Part shown: one piece after another, positions 1 to 7,056 of the stretch
Numbering within the stretch: position 1 is the stretch's first letter
Layout: the number at the start of each line of letters is the position of its first letter
Assembly: GCA_022792755.1 (NCBI GenBank)
Contig: JAAWBP010000092.1
Location: 1 to 14,124, forward strand
Source: Oscillospiraceae bacterium
GTDB taxonomy: Bacteria > Bacillota > Clostridia > Oscillospirales > Ruminococcaceae
DNA: 14,124 nt
Direction of reading: 5' to 3'
Program-made: the position numbers and the translations under genes
The notes under the pieces: model-generated
Seen by the model: only the letters and a program-made list of their open reading frames with translations
Databases searched by the model: none
What the model was told of the DNA's origin: nothing

Positions 1-1056
1 ATTGAAAAGAAGGAAACCCGGCGGATGGACCGTTACTGCCAGTTTGCTGTCGGCGCAGCCCTCGACGCGCTCAAGGACAGCAAAACCGATTTCAGCGACC
101 TCGACCCTTACCGGGTCGGCGTTATTGTCGGCAGCGGGATCGGCGGGCTCCACACCATCGAGGCCGAGCACACCAAGCTGATGGAAAAAGGGCCGGACCG
201 GGTTTCGGTCTTTTTCATCCCGATGATGATCTCCAACATGGCTGCGGGCAGCATCGCCATGAAGACCGGATTTAAAGGGGTCAATTACTGCCCGGTGACC
301 GCCTGCGCCACCTCGACCCATGCGATCGGCGAGGCGTTCCGTGCCATCAAGCACGGCTATCTCGACGCCTGCCTCACCGGCGGGGCTGAGGCGACGGTGA
401 CCAAATTTGCCGTCGCGGGCTTTAACAATATGACCGCCCTTTCGAAAAGCAGCGATCCCGACCGCGCGTCCATCCCCTTTGATGCGGAGCGGGACGGCTT
501 TATCATCGGGGAAGGCGGCGCGATCCTGGTTCTGGAGGAGCTGGAGCACGCCAAAGCACGCGGCGTGGAAATTTACGCCGAGGTCGTCGGCTACGGCGCC
601 ACCTGCGACGCCTACCATATCACCAGCCCCGATCCGAACGGCGAGGCAGCTGCCAAAGCGATGAGCCTCTCGATCGAGGAAGCTGGGCTCCGCCCCGAAG
701 AGGTGGGATACATCAACGCGCACGGAACCTCGACCCCGCTCAACGACAAGTATGAGACTGGGGCGATCAAGATCACTTTTGGGGAGGCGGCGGACAAGGT
801 CGCGATTAGCTCGACCAAGTCGATGACCGGCCATCTCCTGGGTGCGGCGGGCGCGGTGGAGAGCATCGCCTGTGCTATGGCGCTCAAAGAGGGGATTATC
901 CCGCCGACCGTCGGGTTTAAAACCGCCGATCCGGAATGTGACCTCGATTATGTGACCGAAGGGGTGCGCAGGGTGGAGCTGAAGGCTGCGATTTCGAATT
1001 CTTTAGGCTTCGGCGGGCACAACGCCACCCTCTGCTTTAAAAAATATGAGGGTTGA
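1..1056 (+). CDS. fabF: 3-oxoacyl-ACP synthase II (FabF), 5'-truncated by the window
   Basis: Condensing enzyme of type II fatty acid synthesis; it joins malonyl-ACP to a growing acyl-ACP in the cytoplasm. The reading frame is open from base 1, and the first residues (IEKKETRRMDRY) match the internal KKxxRRMDR region near residue 60 of FabF. The ATG at 25 is therefore an internal Met and the true start lies upstream of the window. About 351 of an expected ~412 residues are present. The catalytic triad of the family is visible: the nucleophilic Cys in TACATSTH (codon 304-306), His in NAHGTSTPLND (721-723) and His in SMTGHLLGAAG (832-834), with the conserved Lys just before it (817-819). The C-terminal NSLGFGGHNA motif is intact. 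It is followed 36 nt later by accB in the same operon. KAS I (FabB) is the alternative, but the motifs and the accB neighbour favour FabF. Confidence 0.96.
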   Translation: MEKKETRRMDRYCQFAVGAALDALKDSKTDFSDLDPYRVGVIVGSGIGGLHTIEAEHTKLMEKGPDRVSVFFIPMMISNMAAGSIAMKTGFKGVNYCPVTACATSTHAIGEAFRAIKHGYLDACLTGGAEATVTKFAVAGFNNMTALSKSSDPDRASIPFDAERDGFIIGEGGAILVLEELEHAKARGVEIYAEVVGYGATCDAYHITSPDPNGEAAAKAMSLSIEEAGLRPEEVGYINAHGTSTPLNDKYETGAIKITFGEAADKVAISSTKSMTGHLLGAAGAVESIACAMALKEGIIPPTVGFKTADPECDLDYVTEGVRRVELKAAISNSLGFGGHNATLCFKKYEG

Positions 1057-1092
1057 GCCGCCCAAACGCGAACAAAAGAAAGATGGTGGAGT

Positions 1093-1524
1093 ATGAAGTT
1101 GACGCTGGAACAGGTATATAATTTAATGGATAAACTGTCCGCTTCCGGCCTGGGTGAAGTCGAGATCGAGTCGGAAGGGGTCAGGGTGAAGATAAAGGCG
1201 AAGCATCCTCAGCAGGTTCTGCAGGCGGCCGCCCCGGTTCTGCCCGCCCCGTCCGCCGGCGGGGAGCCGGCCTCAGAGAAAGCGCTCTCCGGGAAAGTCG
1301 TAAAGTCCCCAATTGTCGGGACGTTTTACGAGGCTGCGGGCCCGGGGAAGGATCCCTTTGTCCGGGTGGGCGATCCGGTCAAAAAGGGGGACGTCCTCTT
1401 TATCGTCGAGTCGATGAAGCTGATGAACGAGGTCTCCAGCGATTTCGACGGCAAGGTCGCCGAAATCTTAGTGGAAAACGGCCAGCCGGTGGAATTCGGC
1501 CAGCCAGTCATGCGGATCGAATAG
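1093..1524 (+). CDS. accB: Biotin carboxyl carrier protein of acetyl-CoA carboxylase
   Basis: AccB (BCCP, 143 aa) carries the biotin that shuttles carboxylate from AccC to the AccDA carboxyltransferase, the first committed step of fatty acid synthesis. The N-terminal ~35 residues form the domain that binds AccC. Residues ~44-66 are an Ala/Pro/Gly/Ser-rich flexible linker. Residues ~67-143 are the biotinyl/lipoyl domain. The biotin-accepting lysine is Lys109 in ESMKLMNEV, a minor variant of the usual EAMKxMNE. The thumb found in E. coli-type BCCPs can be recognised in SPIVGTFY..PGKDPFV. The start is preceded by a GGTGGAG-like Shine-Dalgarno very close to the ATG. The gene sits 36 nt after fabF and 88 nt before fabZ, the standard Clostridia order. 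Confidence 0.96.
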   Translation: MKLTLEQVYNLMDKLSASGLGEVEIESEGVRVKIKAKHPQQVLQAAAPVLPAPSAGGEPASEKALSGKVVKSPIVGTFYEAAGPGKDPFVRVGDPVKKGDVLFIVESMKLMNEVSSDFDGKVAEILVENGQPVEFGQPVMRIE

Positions 1525-1612
1525 GCGGAAAGAGCCGGCAGATAGAAAATACCGAGAAAGGAGCGGCGCAGGCGGCGGATCGGCATAGCCCTGCGCTGGG
1601 ACAGCGATTAAG

Positions 1613-2044
1613 ATGGCAGTTTTAAATCGAGAGCAGATCGAGGAAATCATCCCGCACCGCGACCCGTTCCTCCTCATCGACGAGGTGGTCGAGCTGGAGC
1701 CGGGGGTGCGCTGTGTGGCGCTCAAGCACTTAAAAGAAGATGAATTCTGGTTTAAGGGGCATTTCCCGGGCCATCCGGTTCAGCCGGGCGTCCTCACAAT
1801 GGAGATGCTGGCGCAGGCCGGTGCGGTCTGCATCCTGAGCGTCCCGGAAAACAAGGGGAAGATCGCGTTTTACGCCGGGATCGACAAAGCGCGGTTCCGC
1901 CGCCAGGTCAGCCCGGGGGAAACCCTCCGGCTCGAGGTGGAGATCATCAAACAGCGCGGGCCGATCGGCGTCTGCAAGGCGGTTGCCAGCGTGGACGGGG
2001 AGCGGGCCGTCACGGCGGAGATCACCTGCGCGCTGGAGCGGTAA
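1613..2044 (+). CDS. fabZ: 3-hydroxyacyl-ACP dehydratase FabZ
   Basis: FabZ (143 aa) dehydrates (3R)-hydroxyacyl-ACP to trans-2-enoyl-ACP in the elongation cycle. It has the hot-dog fold, with the family start (LNREQIEEIIPHRDPFLLID) and the active site GHFPGHPVQPGVLTMEMLAQ. His50 and Glu64 correspond to the catalytic His/Glu pair. Length is normal for the family. An in-frame TAG at 1586-1588 excludes a longer protein, so ATG 1613 is the start even though its Shine-Dalgarno (GGGA around 1598-1601) is weak. Translation may depend partly on the upstream genes. It lies between accB and accC in the fab/acc operon. Confidence 0.95.
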   Translation: MAVLNREQIEEIIPHRDPFLLIDEVVELEPGVRCVALKHLKEDEFWFKGHFPGHPVQPGVLTMEMLAQAGAVCILSVPENKGKIAFYAGIDKARFRRQVSPGETLRLEVEIIKQRGPIGVCKAVASVDGERAVTAEITCALER

Positions 2045-2122
2045 CCCGGCCGGAGCTTTTTGCATAAGATCAATTTAGTGCCGTCCACCGGGCGGCCGGA
2101 ATCAACATAAGGGGTACAGTCT

Positions 2123-3469
2123 ATGTTAAGCAAGGTGCTGATCGCCAACCGCGGGGAGATCGCGGTGCGGATTATCCGGGCCTGCCGTGAGCTCGGGCTG
2201 CGGACGGTCGCCGTTTTTTCAGAGGCCGACCGGGGCGCTCTCCACGCGCAGATCGCTGACGAGGCCGTCTGCGTCGGGCCGGCGGCGACCAAAGACAGCT
2301 ATTTGAATATCAGCGCGATCCTGGCCGCCTGCGAGCTGACCGGGGCGGATGGGATCCATCCCGGTTTTGGGTTTTTGTCCGAAAGCCCGCAGTTTGCCAA
2401 CGCATGCAGACGGTGCGGGGTGGCGTTCGTCGGCCCAAATGCCGAGTCGATCGAGATGATGGGGGACAAAGCCCGCGCCAAGGATACCATGAAGAAGGCG
2501 GGGGTTCCGGTTGTGCCGGGTTCCGACGGTGTGGTCAAAACGCTGGAGGAGGCCTATGAAATTGCGGACGGGATCGGCTATCCGGTCATGGTCAAGGCGT
2601 CCGCCGGCGGCGGCGGGCGGGGGATCCGGCTGGTCAACGACGAGTCGGGGCTTGAGAACGCCATCGTCGCGGCCCGCCAGGAGGCGCTCCAGTTCTTCGG
2701 CAACGGCGAGGTCTACCTGGAAAAATTTATCGTCAACCCCCGCCATATCGAGATTCAGATCCTCGCAGACCAGCACGGGAACGTCGTCCATCTGGGGGAG
2801 CGGGACTGCTCGCTCCAGCGCCGGAACCAGAAGGTCCTGGAGGAAGCGCCCAGCCCGGTGATGACCGAGAAGCTCCGCGCCCGGATGGGGGAGGCGGCGG
2901 TCAGGGCGGCGAAGGCCTGCGGTTATTGGAATGCCGGCACGGTCGAATTTTTAGTCGACAGCGAACGCAATTTTTATTTTATGGAGATGAACACCCGGAT
3001 CCAGGTCGAACATCCGGTTACGGAGCTGGTCACGGGGATCGACCTCGTCAAGCAACAGCTCCTGATTGCGGGCGGGGAGCCGCTCCCCTTCCGGCAGGAG
3101 GAGATCCGCCTGACCGGGCATGCGATCGAGTGCCGGGTCAATGCGGAAAACCCAAAGCTCGGATTCCGCCCCTCCCCGGGGAAGATCACTGCGCTCCATC
3201 TGCCCGGCGGCCCCGGGGTGCGGATCGACAGCGCGGTCTACCAGGGCTGCGAGATCACCCCCTATTACGACAATATGATCGCCAAGCTGATCGCCTATGC
3301 CCCCGACCGGGAGCAGGCGATTATGAAGATGAAATGGGCCCTCGCGGAGTTTTTGGTCGAGGGGGTCGACACCAACATCGATTTTCAGCTTTCCCTCATC
3401 CGCGACCCGGATTTTGAAAGCGCGGACTACGATATCGGTTTTCTGAACCGCAAAGACGTGATGAAATAG
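2123..3469 (+). CDS. accC: Biotin carboxylase subunit of acetyl-CoA carboxylase
   Basis: AccC (448 aa, normal length) uses ATP and bicarbonate to carboxylate the biotin on AccB. Domains in order are the N-terminal biotin carboxylase domain (residues ~1-110, starting SKVLIANRGEIAVRIIRA), the ATP-grasp domain (~115-330) and the C-terminal domain (~335-445). Visible residues are Lys116 and Lys158 of the ATP site, the flexible glycine lid AGGGGRG (161-167), the HIEIQILAD segment, the ExNxR bicarbonate/biotin motif (Glu288, Asn290, Arg292) and Arg338 in IECRVN. The start is supported by an AAGGGG Shine-Dalgarno at 2109-2114, 8 nt upstream. Its accB/accD neighbours identify it as the acetyl-CoA carboxylase subunit rather than a pyruvate carboxylase fragment. 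Confidence 0.97.
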   Translation: MLSKVLIANRGEIAVRIIRACRELGLRTVAVFSEADRGALHAQIADEAVCVGPAATKDSYLNISAILAACELTGADGIHPGFGFLSESPQFANACRRCGVAFVGPNAESIEMMGDKARAKDTMKKAGVPVVPGSDGVVKTLEEAYEIADGIGYPVMVKASAGGGGRGIRLVNDESGLENAIVAARQEALQFFGNGEVYLEKFIVNPRHIEIQILADQHGNVVHLGERDCSLQRRNQKVLEEAPSPVMTEKLRARMGEAAVRAAKACGYWNAGTVEFLVDSERNFYFMEMNTRIQVEHPVTELVTGIDLVKQQLLIAGGEPLPFRQEEIRLTGHAIECRVNAENPKLGFRPSPGKITALHLPGGPGVRIDSAVYQGCEITPYYDNMIAKLIAYAPDREQAIMKMKWALAEFLVEGVDTNIDFQLSLIRDPDFESADYDIGFLNRKDVMK

Positions 3470-3474
3470 GAAAT

Positions 3475-3482
3475 GAGGTGAG
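3475..3482 (+). promoter_or_regulatory. Ribosome binding site fixing the TTG start of accD
   Basis: GAGGTGAG lies 5-7 nt upstream of TTG 3488. No in-frame ATG near the conserved N-terminus is as well placed, so accD uses TTG. Confidence 0.7.
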
Positions 3483-3487
3483 ACCGA

Positions 3488-4351
3488 TTGCTGGAGGATC
3501 TTTTTAAGATTGTAAAAACGCGTTCCGCACAGGATATCAAGGAGCCGGGGAGCAAGGTCAACATCCCCTCAAACCTCCTTTTTAAGTGTCCCCGCTGCGG
3601 GAAGGTGATGTTCGAGGAGGATTTCGAGGCTGCGAAAAGGGTCTGCGCCGGCTGCGGCTACCATGCGCGGCTGAGCGCATCGGAACGGCTTGAAATCACC
3701 GCGGACAAAAACAGCTTTGAAGAATACGACGCGGATTTGACAAGCGTAAACCCCCTGGGATTTGCGCAGTACGATGCAAAGCTCGAGGAGCTCCGGAAGT
3801 CCACTGGATTAAAGGATGCGGTGATCACCGGGGAGTGCGCCATCCGCGGGAACCGATGCGCCGTCGGGGTGATGGATTCCCGGTTTATGATGGCCTCGAT
3901 GGGGTCGGTAGTCGGGGAAAAGATCGCCCGGCTGTTTGAGCGTGCGGCCGAAAAGAAGCTGCCGGTCGTCATCTTTGCGGCGAGCGGCGGCGCCCGGATG
4001 CAGGAGGGGATCCTCTCCTTGATGCAGATGGCCAAAACCTCTGCGGCGGCGGCCCGCCACAGCGCGAAGGGGCTCCTTTATATCACGGTTTTGACCGACC
4101 CGACGACCGGCGGTGTGACCGCTTCGTTTGCCTCGCTCGGCGACATCATCATCGCGGAGCCGAAGATCGTCGTCGGCTTTGCAGGGCGGCGGGTCATCGA
4201 GGGGACGATCCGCCAGCGGCTCCCGGACGATTTCCAGTCGGCCGAGTTCCTGCTGGAGCACGGTTTTATCGACATGGTCGTCGGCCGCGATAAGATGCGC
4301 CGCACCCTTTCTCATCTGATCCGGCTGCATGCAAAGGAGGGGGCGGAATGA
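3488..4351 (+). CDS. accD: Acetyl-CoA carboxylase carboxyltransferase subunit beta
   Basis: AccD (287 aa) forms the carboxyltransferase with AccA and transfers carboxylate from biotin to acetyl-CoA, giving malonyl-CoA. Residues ~31-60 form the four-cysteine zinc ribbon (Cys34, Cys37, Cys53, Cys56; CPRC and CAGC), which in E. coli also binds nucleic acid. The rest is a crotonase-fold carboxyltransferase domain with the GGARMQEG and TGGVTASFA motifs and a C-terminal IRQRLPDDFQSAEFLLEHG segment. The start is TTG, chosen from the GAGGTGAG site upstream. The stop overlaps the accA start as ATGA, so the two subunits are translationally coupled, which fits their 1:1 complex. Confidence 0.96.
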   Translation: MLEDLFKIVKTRSAQDIKEPGSKVNIPSNLLFKCPRCGKVMFEEDFEAAKRVCAGCGYHARLSASERLEITADKNSFEEYDADLTSVNPLGFAQYDAKLEELRKSTGLKDAVITGECAIRGNRCAVGVMDSRFMMASMGSVVGEKIARLFERAAEKKLPVVIFAASGGARMQEGILSLMQMAKTSAAAARHSAKGLLYITVLTDPTTGGVTASFASLGDIIIAEPKIVVGFAGRRVIEGTIRQRLPDDFQSAEFLLEHGFIDMVVGRDKMRRTLSHLIRLHAKEGAE

Positions 4352-5154
4352 ACAAAAAAACAACCTGGGAGCGGATGGAGACGATCCGGAACAAGGAACG
4401 CCCGACCATCAACGATTACATCCCACTCCTGTTCGATGAATACTTCGAGATGCATGGCGACCGGCTGTTCGGCGACGACGGCGCGATTACCGGCGGGGTT
4501 GCGCGGTTCAAGGGGCGGCCTGTCACAGTGATTGCCCAAGTCAAGGGCCGGAACATCAACGAAAACAAGGTCTGCAACTTTGCTATGCCTCACCCGGAGG
4601 GATACCGGAAGGCCCTCCGCCTGGCCCGTCAGGCCGAGAAATTCCACCGCCCGATCATCTGCTTTATCGATACCCCCGGCGCTTTCTGCGGCGTCGCCGC
4701 CGAGGAGCGGGGACAGGGGGAGGCGATTGCCCGGAACCTCTATGAATTTTCCGGGATCAAAACGCCGATCGTCTCAGTCGTCCTCGGGGAAGGAGGCAGT
4801 GGCGGCGCACTGGCGCTCGGCGTCTGCGATGAGCTCGCAATGCTGGAAAACGCGCTTTATTCGGTCATCTCCCCTCGCGGATGCGCGAGCATCCTCTGGA
4901 AGGACGCGGCCCGGGAGCGGGAAGCGGCCGAGATGCTCAAAATCACTGCGGAGGATTTGGTGGAGTTCGGGGTTGCGGAGGCGGTCATCCCGGAAGCCAA
5001 CGGGGACGCGGCAACCGGGCCGGAGGAGACAGCGGAGCAGATTTCACAATATCTGTATAAAACAATCGAAAAATTGTCTAAAATAGATATTGATCTTTTA
5101 CTGGATAGCCGCTATAATAAATTCAGAAAAATCGGCGTGTATTCCGAAGGATAA
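4348..5154 (+). CDS. accA: Acetyl-CoA carboxylase carboxyltransferase subunit alpha
   Basis: AccA (268 aa) is the partner of AccD in the carboxyltransferase. It is shorter than E. coli AccA (319 aa) because the N-terminal helical extension is reduced, which is common in Clostridia. Family motifs are HPEGYRKALRL, IDTPGAFCGVAAEERGQGEAIARN, GEGGSGGALALG and SVISPRGCASILWKD. The ATG overlaps the accD stop by 4 nt and follows a strong AAAGGAGG (4333-4340). The last ~120 nt are strikingly AT-rich compared with the rest of the operon, and contain a sigma-A-like promoter probably serving acpP. The C-terminal residues encoded there (KIDIDLLLDSRYNKFRKIG) are still a plausible AccA tail. Confidence 0.95.
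   Translation: MNKKTTWERMETIRNKERPTINDYIPLLFDEYFEMHGDRLFGDDGAITGGVARFKGRPVTVIAQVKGRNINENKVCNFAMPHPEGYRKALRLARQAEKFHRPIICFIDTPGAFCGVAAEERGQGEAIARNLYEFSGIKTPIVSVVLGEGGSGGALALGVCDELAMLENALYSVISPRGCASILWKDAAREREAAEMLKITAEDLVEFGVAEAVIPEANGDAATGPEETAEQISQYLYKTIEKLSKIDIDLLLDSRYNKFRKIGVYSEG
5090..5118 (+). promoter_or_regulatory. Probable sigma-A promoter inside accA, driving acpP
   Basis: TTGATC (5090-5095), a 17-nt spacer, then the perfect -10 TATAAT (5113-5118). Predicted transcript start is near 5125, giving a leader of about 70 nt before acpP. It lies in the coding 3' end of accA, in a locally AT-rich stretch. This is seen as motifs only and is not proven. Confidence 0.6.
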
Positions 5155-5193
5155 GCCGTTCTATTTTGATGAAGTTATTTAAGGAGGATATTT

Positions 5194-5421
5194 ATGGTAT
5201 TTGAAAAAGTAAAGGGCATTTTGGCTGACCAGCTGGATGTCGAAGAGGAAAAAGTCACGATGGAGGCTTCCATCACCGAAGACCTTGGTGCGGATTCCCT
5301 CGACGTTGTCGACCTGGTGATGTCCCTGGAAGAAGAGTTCGATGTCGAAATTCCCGACGACCAGGTTGAAAACATCAAAACCGTGGGCGATATTGTAAAA
5401 TACATCGAGGAAAAAGTGTGA
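5194..5421 (+). CDS. acpP: Acyl carrier protein
   Basis: AcpP (75 aa) carries acyl chains on a phosphopantetheine arm through fatty acid synthesis. The modified serine is Ser35 in GADSLDVVDLVM. The protein is strongly acidic and has the usual four-helix pattern. It has a strong AAGGAGG site at 5181-5187 with 6 nt spacing. It lies 39 nt after accA and is the last gene before a strong terminator. In many related operons acpP follows fabH near the front; here it is at the far end, and a promoter inside accA may allow higher expression than the enzymes it serves. Confidence 0.96.
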   Translation: MVFEKVKGILADQLDVEEEKVTMEASITEDLGADSLDVVDLVMSLEEEFDVEIPDDQVENIKTVGDIVKYIEEKV

Positions 5422-5444
5422 TTTTTGCTCTGTGATTTGTATGG

Positions 5445-5477
5445 AACGGGCGGCGCTGAAAAGGCGCCGCCCGTTTT
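5445..5477 (+). terminator. Intrinsic terminator after acpP
   Basis: A 12-bp perfect GC-rich stem (AACGGGCGGCGC at 5445-5456 with its complement at 5464-5475), a 7-nt loop (TGAAAAG), and a short T run ending at 5477. It ends the fab/acc operon 23 nt after the acpP stop. Confidence 0.88.
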
Positions 5478-5656
5478 GGCTGGCAGCTTTCGGTTGGAGT
5501 TTCCCGGCTCGATCGGGGTGGGCGAAAAATCCCTGACAGCCGTGTAATGCCGTTTGCCCGCCTACAAGCGGCAAGAACAGGCGGGCAGAGTTCAGCCCCA
5601 TATGGGGAAAGCTTCCCAGAGTTTGAGCAGGCCGCTGCGATGGTTTCACTTTCCCC
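5478..5656. other. Intergenic region between the fab/acc and DUF134 operons
   Basis: No convincing gene. It holds an inverted repeat (TGCCCGCCT at 5555-5563 with AGGCGGGCA at 5579-5587, 15-nt loop) and a 12-nt palindrome CCCCATATGGGG (5596-5607). Neither has a T tail. They could be protein-binding sites or RNA structures if transcription reads through, but nothing assigns them a role. Confidence 0.5.
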
Positions 5657-5685
5657 TTGACGGATGGGGAAAAGCGGGGTATAAT
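5657..5685 (+). promoter_or_regulatory. Near-consensus sigma-A promoter of the DUF134-mrp-nifX operon
   Basis: TTGACG (5657-5662), an exact 17-nt spacer, and TATAAT (5680-5685). The predicted start is near 5692, about 43 nt before the DUF134 ATG. The TTG at 5657 is also in frame with the gene, but it is the -35 box rather than a start codon. Confidence 0.85.
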
Positions 5686-5734
5686 TCAAATTGTGCATAT
5701 GCCCATAATGAATTGCGTTTTAGGGGGAAAGCTA

Positions 5735-6088
5735 ATGCCGAGGGAGCCGAAATGCCGCAGGGTCTGCGCGGAGCCGGGGTGCAGGCAGTTTTCCCCGGAA
5801 CACTGTGAAGGGCCGCCGGTGGTGATGAGCGTGGAAGAGCTGGAGGCAGTGCGTTTATGCGACCTGGAGGGCTTGGACCAGGAGGAGGCGGCTGCGCGGA
5901 TGAACGTTTCGCGGGGGACGCTCCAACGGGTGCTCTATTCCGCCAGAAAGCGGATGGCAGAGGCTCTGGTGTTTGGAAAGCGCCTGATCATTGAGGGCGG
6001 AAATTACGAAATTGCAGACCGGGAATGCGGACAGCGCTCCTGCTGCCACTGCCGGTTTGAAAAAGAGGAGACGAAGACAGATGAGTGA
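5735..6088 (+). CDS. DUF134 family HTH protein, predicted DNA-binding, with Cys-rich tail
   Basis: 117-aa protein matching the DUF134 family by its start (MPREPKCRRVC) and the conserved core MSVEELEAVRLCDLEGLDQEEAAARMNVSRGTLQRVL and GKRLIIEGGNYE. Residues ~46-75 form a sigma-70 region 4-like helix-turn-helix, so DNA binding is expected. Cysteines cluster at both ends: 7, 11, 16 and 24, then 98, 103, 104 and 106 in the tail RECGQRSCCHC, which could bind a metal or Fe-S cluster (inference). The start is ATG 5735, preceded by AGGGGG at 5722-5727; earlier in-frame codons lie in the promoter/leader and lack family similarity. The gene overlaps the next one by 8 nt. With Mrp and NifX-like neighbours, a regulator of Fe-S or metal handling is a reasonable guess. 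No function is established to my knowledge. Confidence 0.85.
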   Translation: MPREPKCRRVCAEPGCRQFSPEHCEGPPVVMSVEELEAVRLCDLEGLDQEEAAARMNVSRGTLQRVLYSARKRMAEALVFGKRLIIEGGNYEIADRECGQRSCCHCRFEKEETKTDE

Positions 6089-6905
6089 AAATTGTAACCA
6101 CGATTGTTCTTCCTGCAGCCAGAACTGCGGGGAGCGTGAAACGGAAAGCATGCTGTTTCAGCTCAATGAGATGAGCAAGGTCAAAAAGGTGATCGGGGTC
6201 GTCAGCGGCAAGGGCGGTGTTGGAAAATCGATGGTGACCTCGATGCTGGCGGTCTTGATGAACCGGAGAGGGCACACCTCGGCGATCCTGGATGCCGATA
6301 TCACCGGCCCTTCGATCCCAAAAGCCTTTGGGATCAAGGAAAAAGCGGCTCCCAACGAGTGGGGGCTTGTCCCGGTGAAGAGCAAGACCGGCGTTGAGAT
6401 CATGTCGGTCAACCTCCTGCTCGAAAACGACACCGACCCGGTCATCTGGAGAGGGCCGATCCTCGCGGGGATCATCCAACAGTTCTGGTCTGAGGTCGTC
6501 TGGGGCGACGTGGACTATATGTTTGTCGATATGCCTCCGGGAACCGGAGACGTCCCGCTTACCGTTTTCCAGTCCCTGCCGCTCGACGGGATCATCATCG
6601 TGACCTCGCCGCAGGAGCTGGTGTCGATGATCGTCGGCAAAGCGGTCAACATGGCCCGGATGATGGAGGTGCCGATCCTCGGTTTGGTGGAGAACTACAG
6701 CTATGTCGAGTGCCCTGACTGCGGCAGGAAAATCCACCCCTTTGGGGAGAGCCATATCGACGAAATTGCCGAAAAGAACAGCTTGAAGGTGCTGGGCAAG
6801 CTCCCCCTCAACCCGGAGATTTCGGGTGCGAGCGACCGGGGCGTGATCGAGCTGTTTGAGGGGGATTGGCTCGACGCTGCGGCCGACCTGGTGGAGTCGC
6901 TGTAA
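6081..6905 (+). CDS. mrp: Mrp/NBP35 family Fe-S cluster carrier ATPase
   Basis: 274-aa P-loop ATPase of the Mrp/ApbC/NBP35 family, which binds and delivers [4Fe-4S] clusters as a cytoplasmic dimer. The N-terminus has a Cys motif (Cys5, Cys9, Cys12, Cys16) typical of the NBP35-like clostridial form. The deviant Walker A SGKGGVGKS spans residues 42-50, DADITGPSIP (71-80) is the Switch I region, and FVDMPPGTGD (148-157) carries Walker B/Switch II. The bridging cluster motif CPDC is at 211-214. The start is ATG 6081, with GAGGAG at 6065-6070 upstream and the first 8 nt overlapping the DUF134 gene, which suggests translational coupling. A longer in-frame reading from 5991 would only add sequence already coding for DUF134. 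Confidence 0.94.
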   Translation: MSENCNHDCSSCSQNCGERETESMLFQLNEMSKVKKVIGVVSGKGGVGKSMVTSMLAVLMNRRGHTSAILDADITGPSIPKAFGIKEKAAPNEWGLVPVKSKTGVEIMSVNLLLENDTDPVIWRGPILAGIIQQFWSEVVWGDVDYMFVDMPPGTGDVPLTVFQSLPLDGIIIVTSPQELVSMIVGKAVNMARMMEVPILGLVENYSYVECPDCGRKIHPFGESHIDEIAEKNSLKVLGKLPLNPEISGASDRGVIELFEGDWLDAAADLVESL

Positions 6906-7056
6906 TTACGAAACAGCAGGGCCCGCTGTCTTGAGCGAGGCTCTCAGCGATCCGGCGGGCAGAATGGTTCCGCCGGATCAAAGGGCCGGCGCTTTTCCGG
7001 GTGTTCCGCAGCAGGGCGCGGCCCGTTATATTGAAAAAGAGAAAGGTTCTGAGAAG
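6906..7056 (+). other. Intergenic segment mrp-nifX with inverted repeats
   Basis: The main element is a perfect 10-bp inverted repeat GATCCGGCGG (6949-6958) / CCGCCGGATC (6970-6979) with an 11-nt loop. A smaller one is ACAGC (6913-6917) / GCTGT (6925-6929). No T tract follows, so these are not ordinary terminators. They may be RNA processing or stabilising hairpins, or an operator. Gaps this large are unusual inside the operon, since its first two genes overlap. Confidence 0.55.

Noticed and set aside
25..1056. ATG 25 as the true start of fabF
   Set aside because: The frame is open to base 1, and residues before this Met match the conserved KKxxRRMDR region inside FabF; the start is outside the window.
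5657..5734. TTG 5657 as start of the DUF134 gene
   Set aside because: It is the first base triplet of a near-perfect -35 box, upstream of the predicted transcript start; the family begins at MPRxxKCRRV, encoded from 5735.
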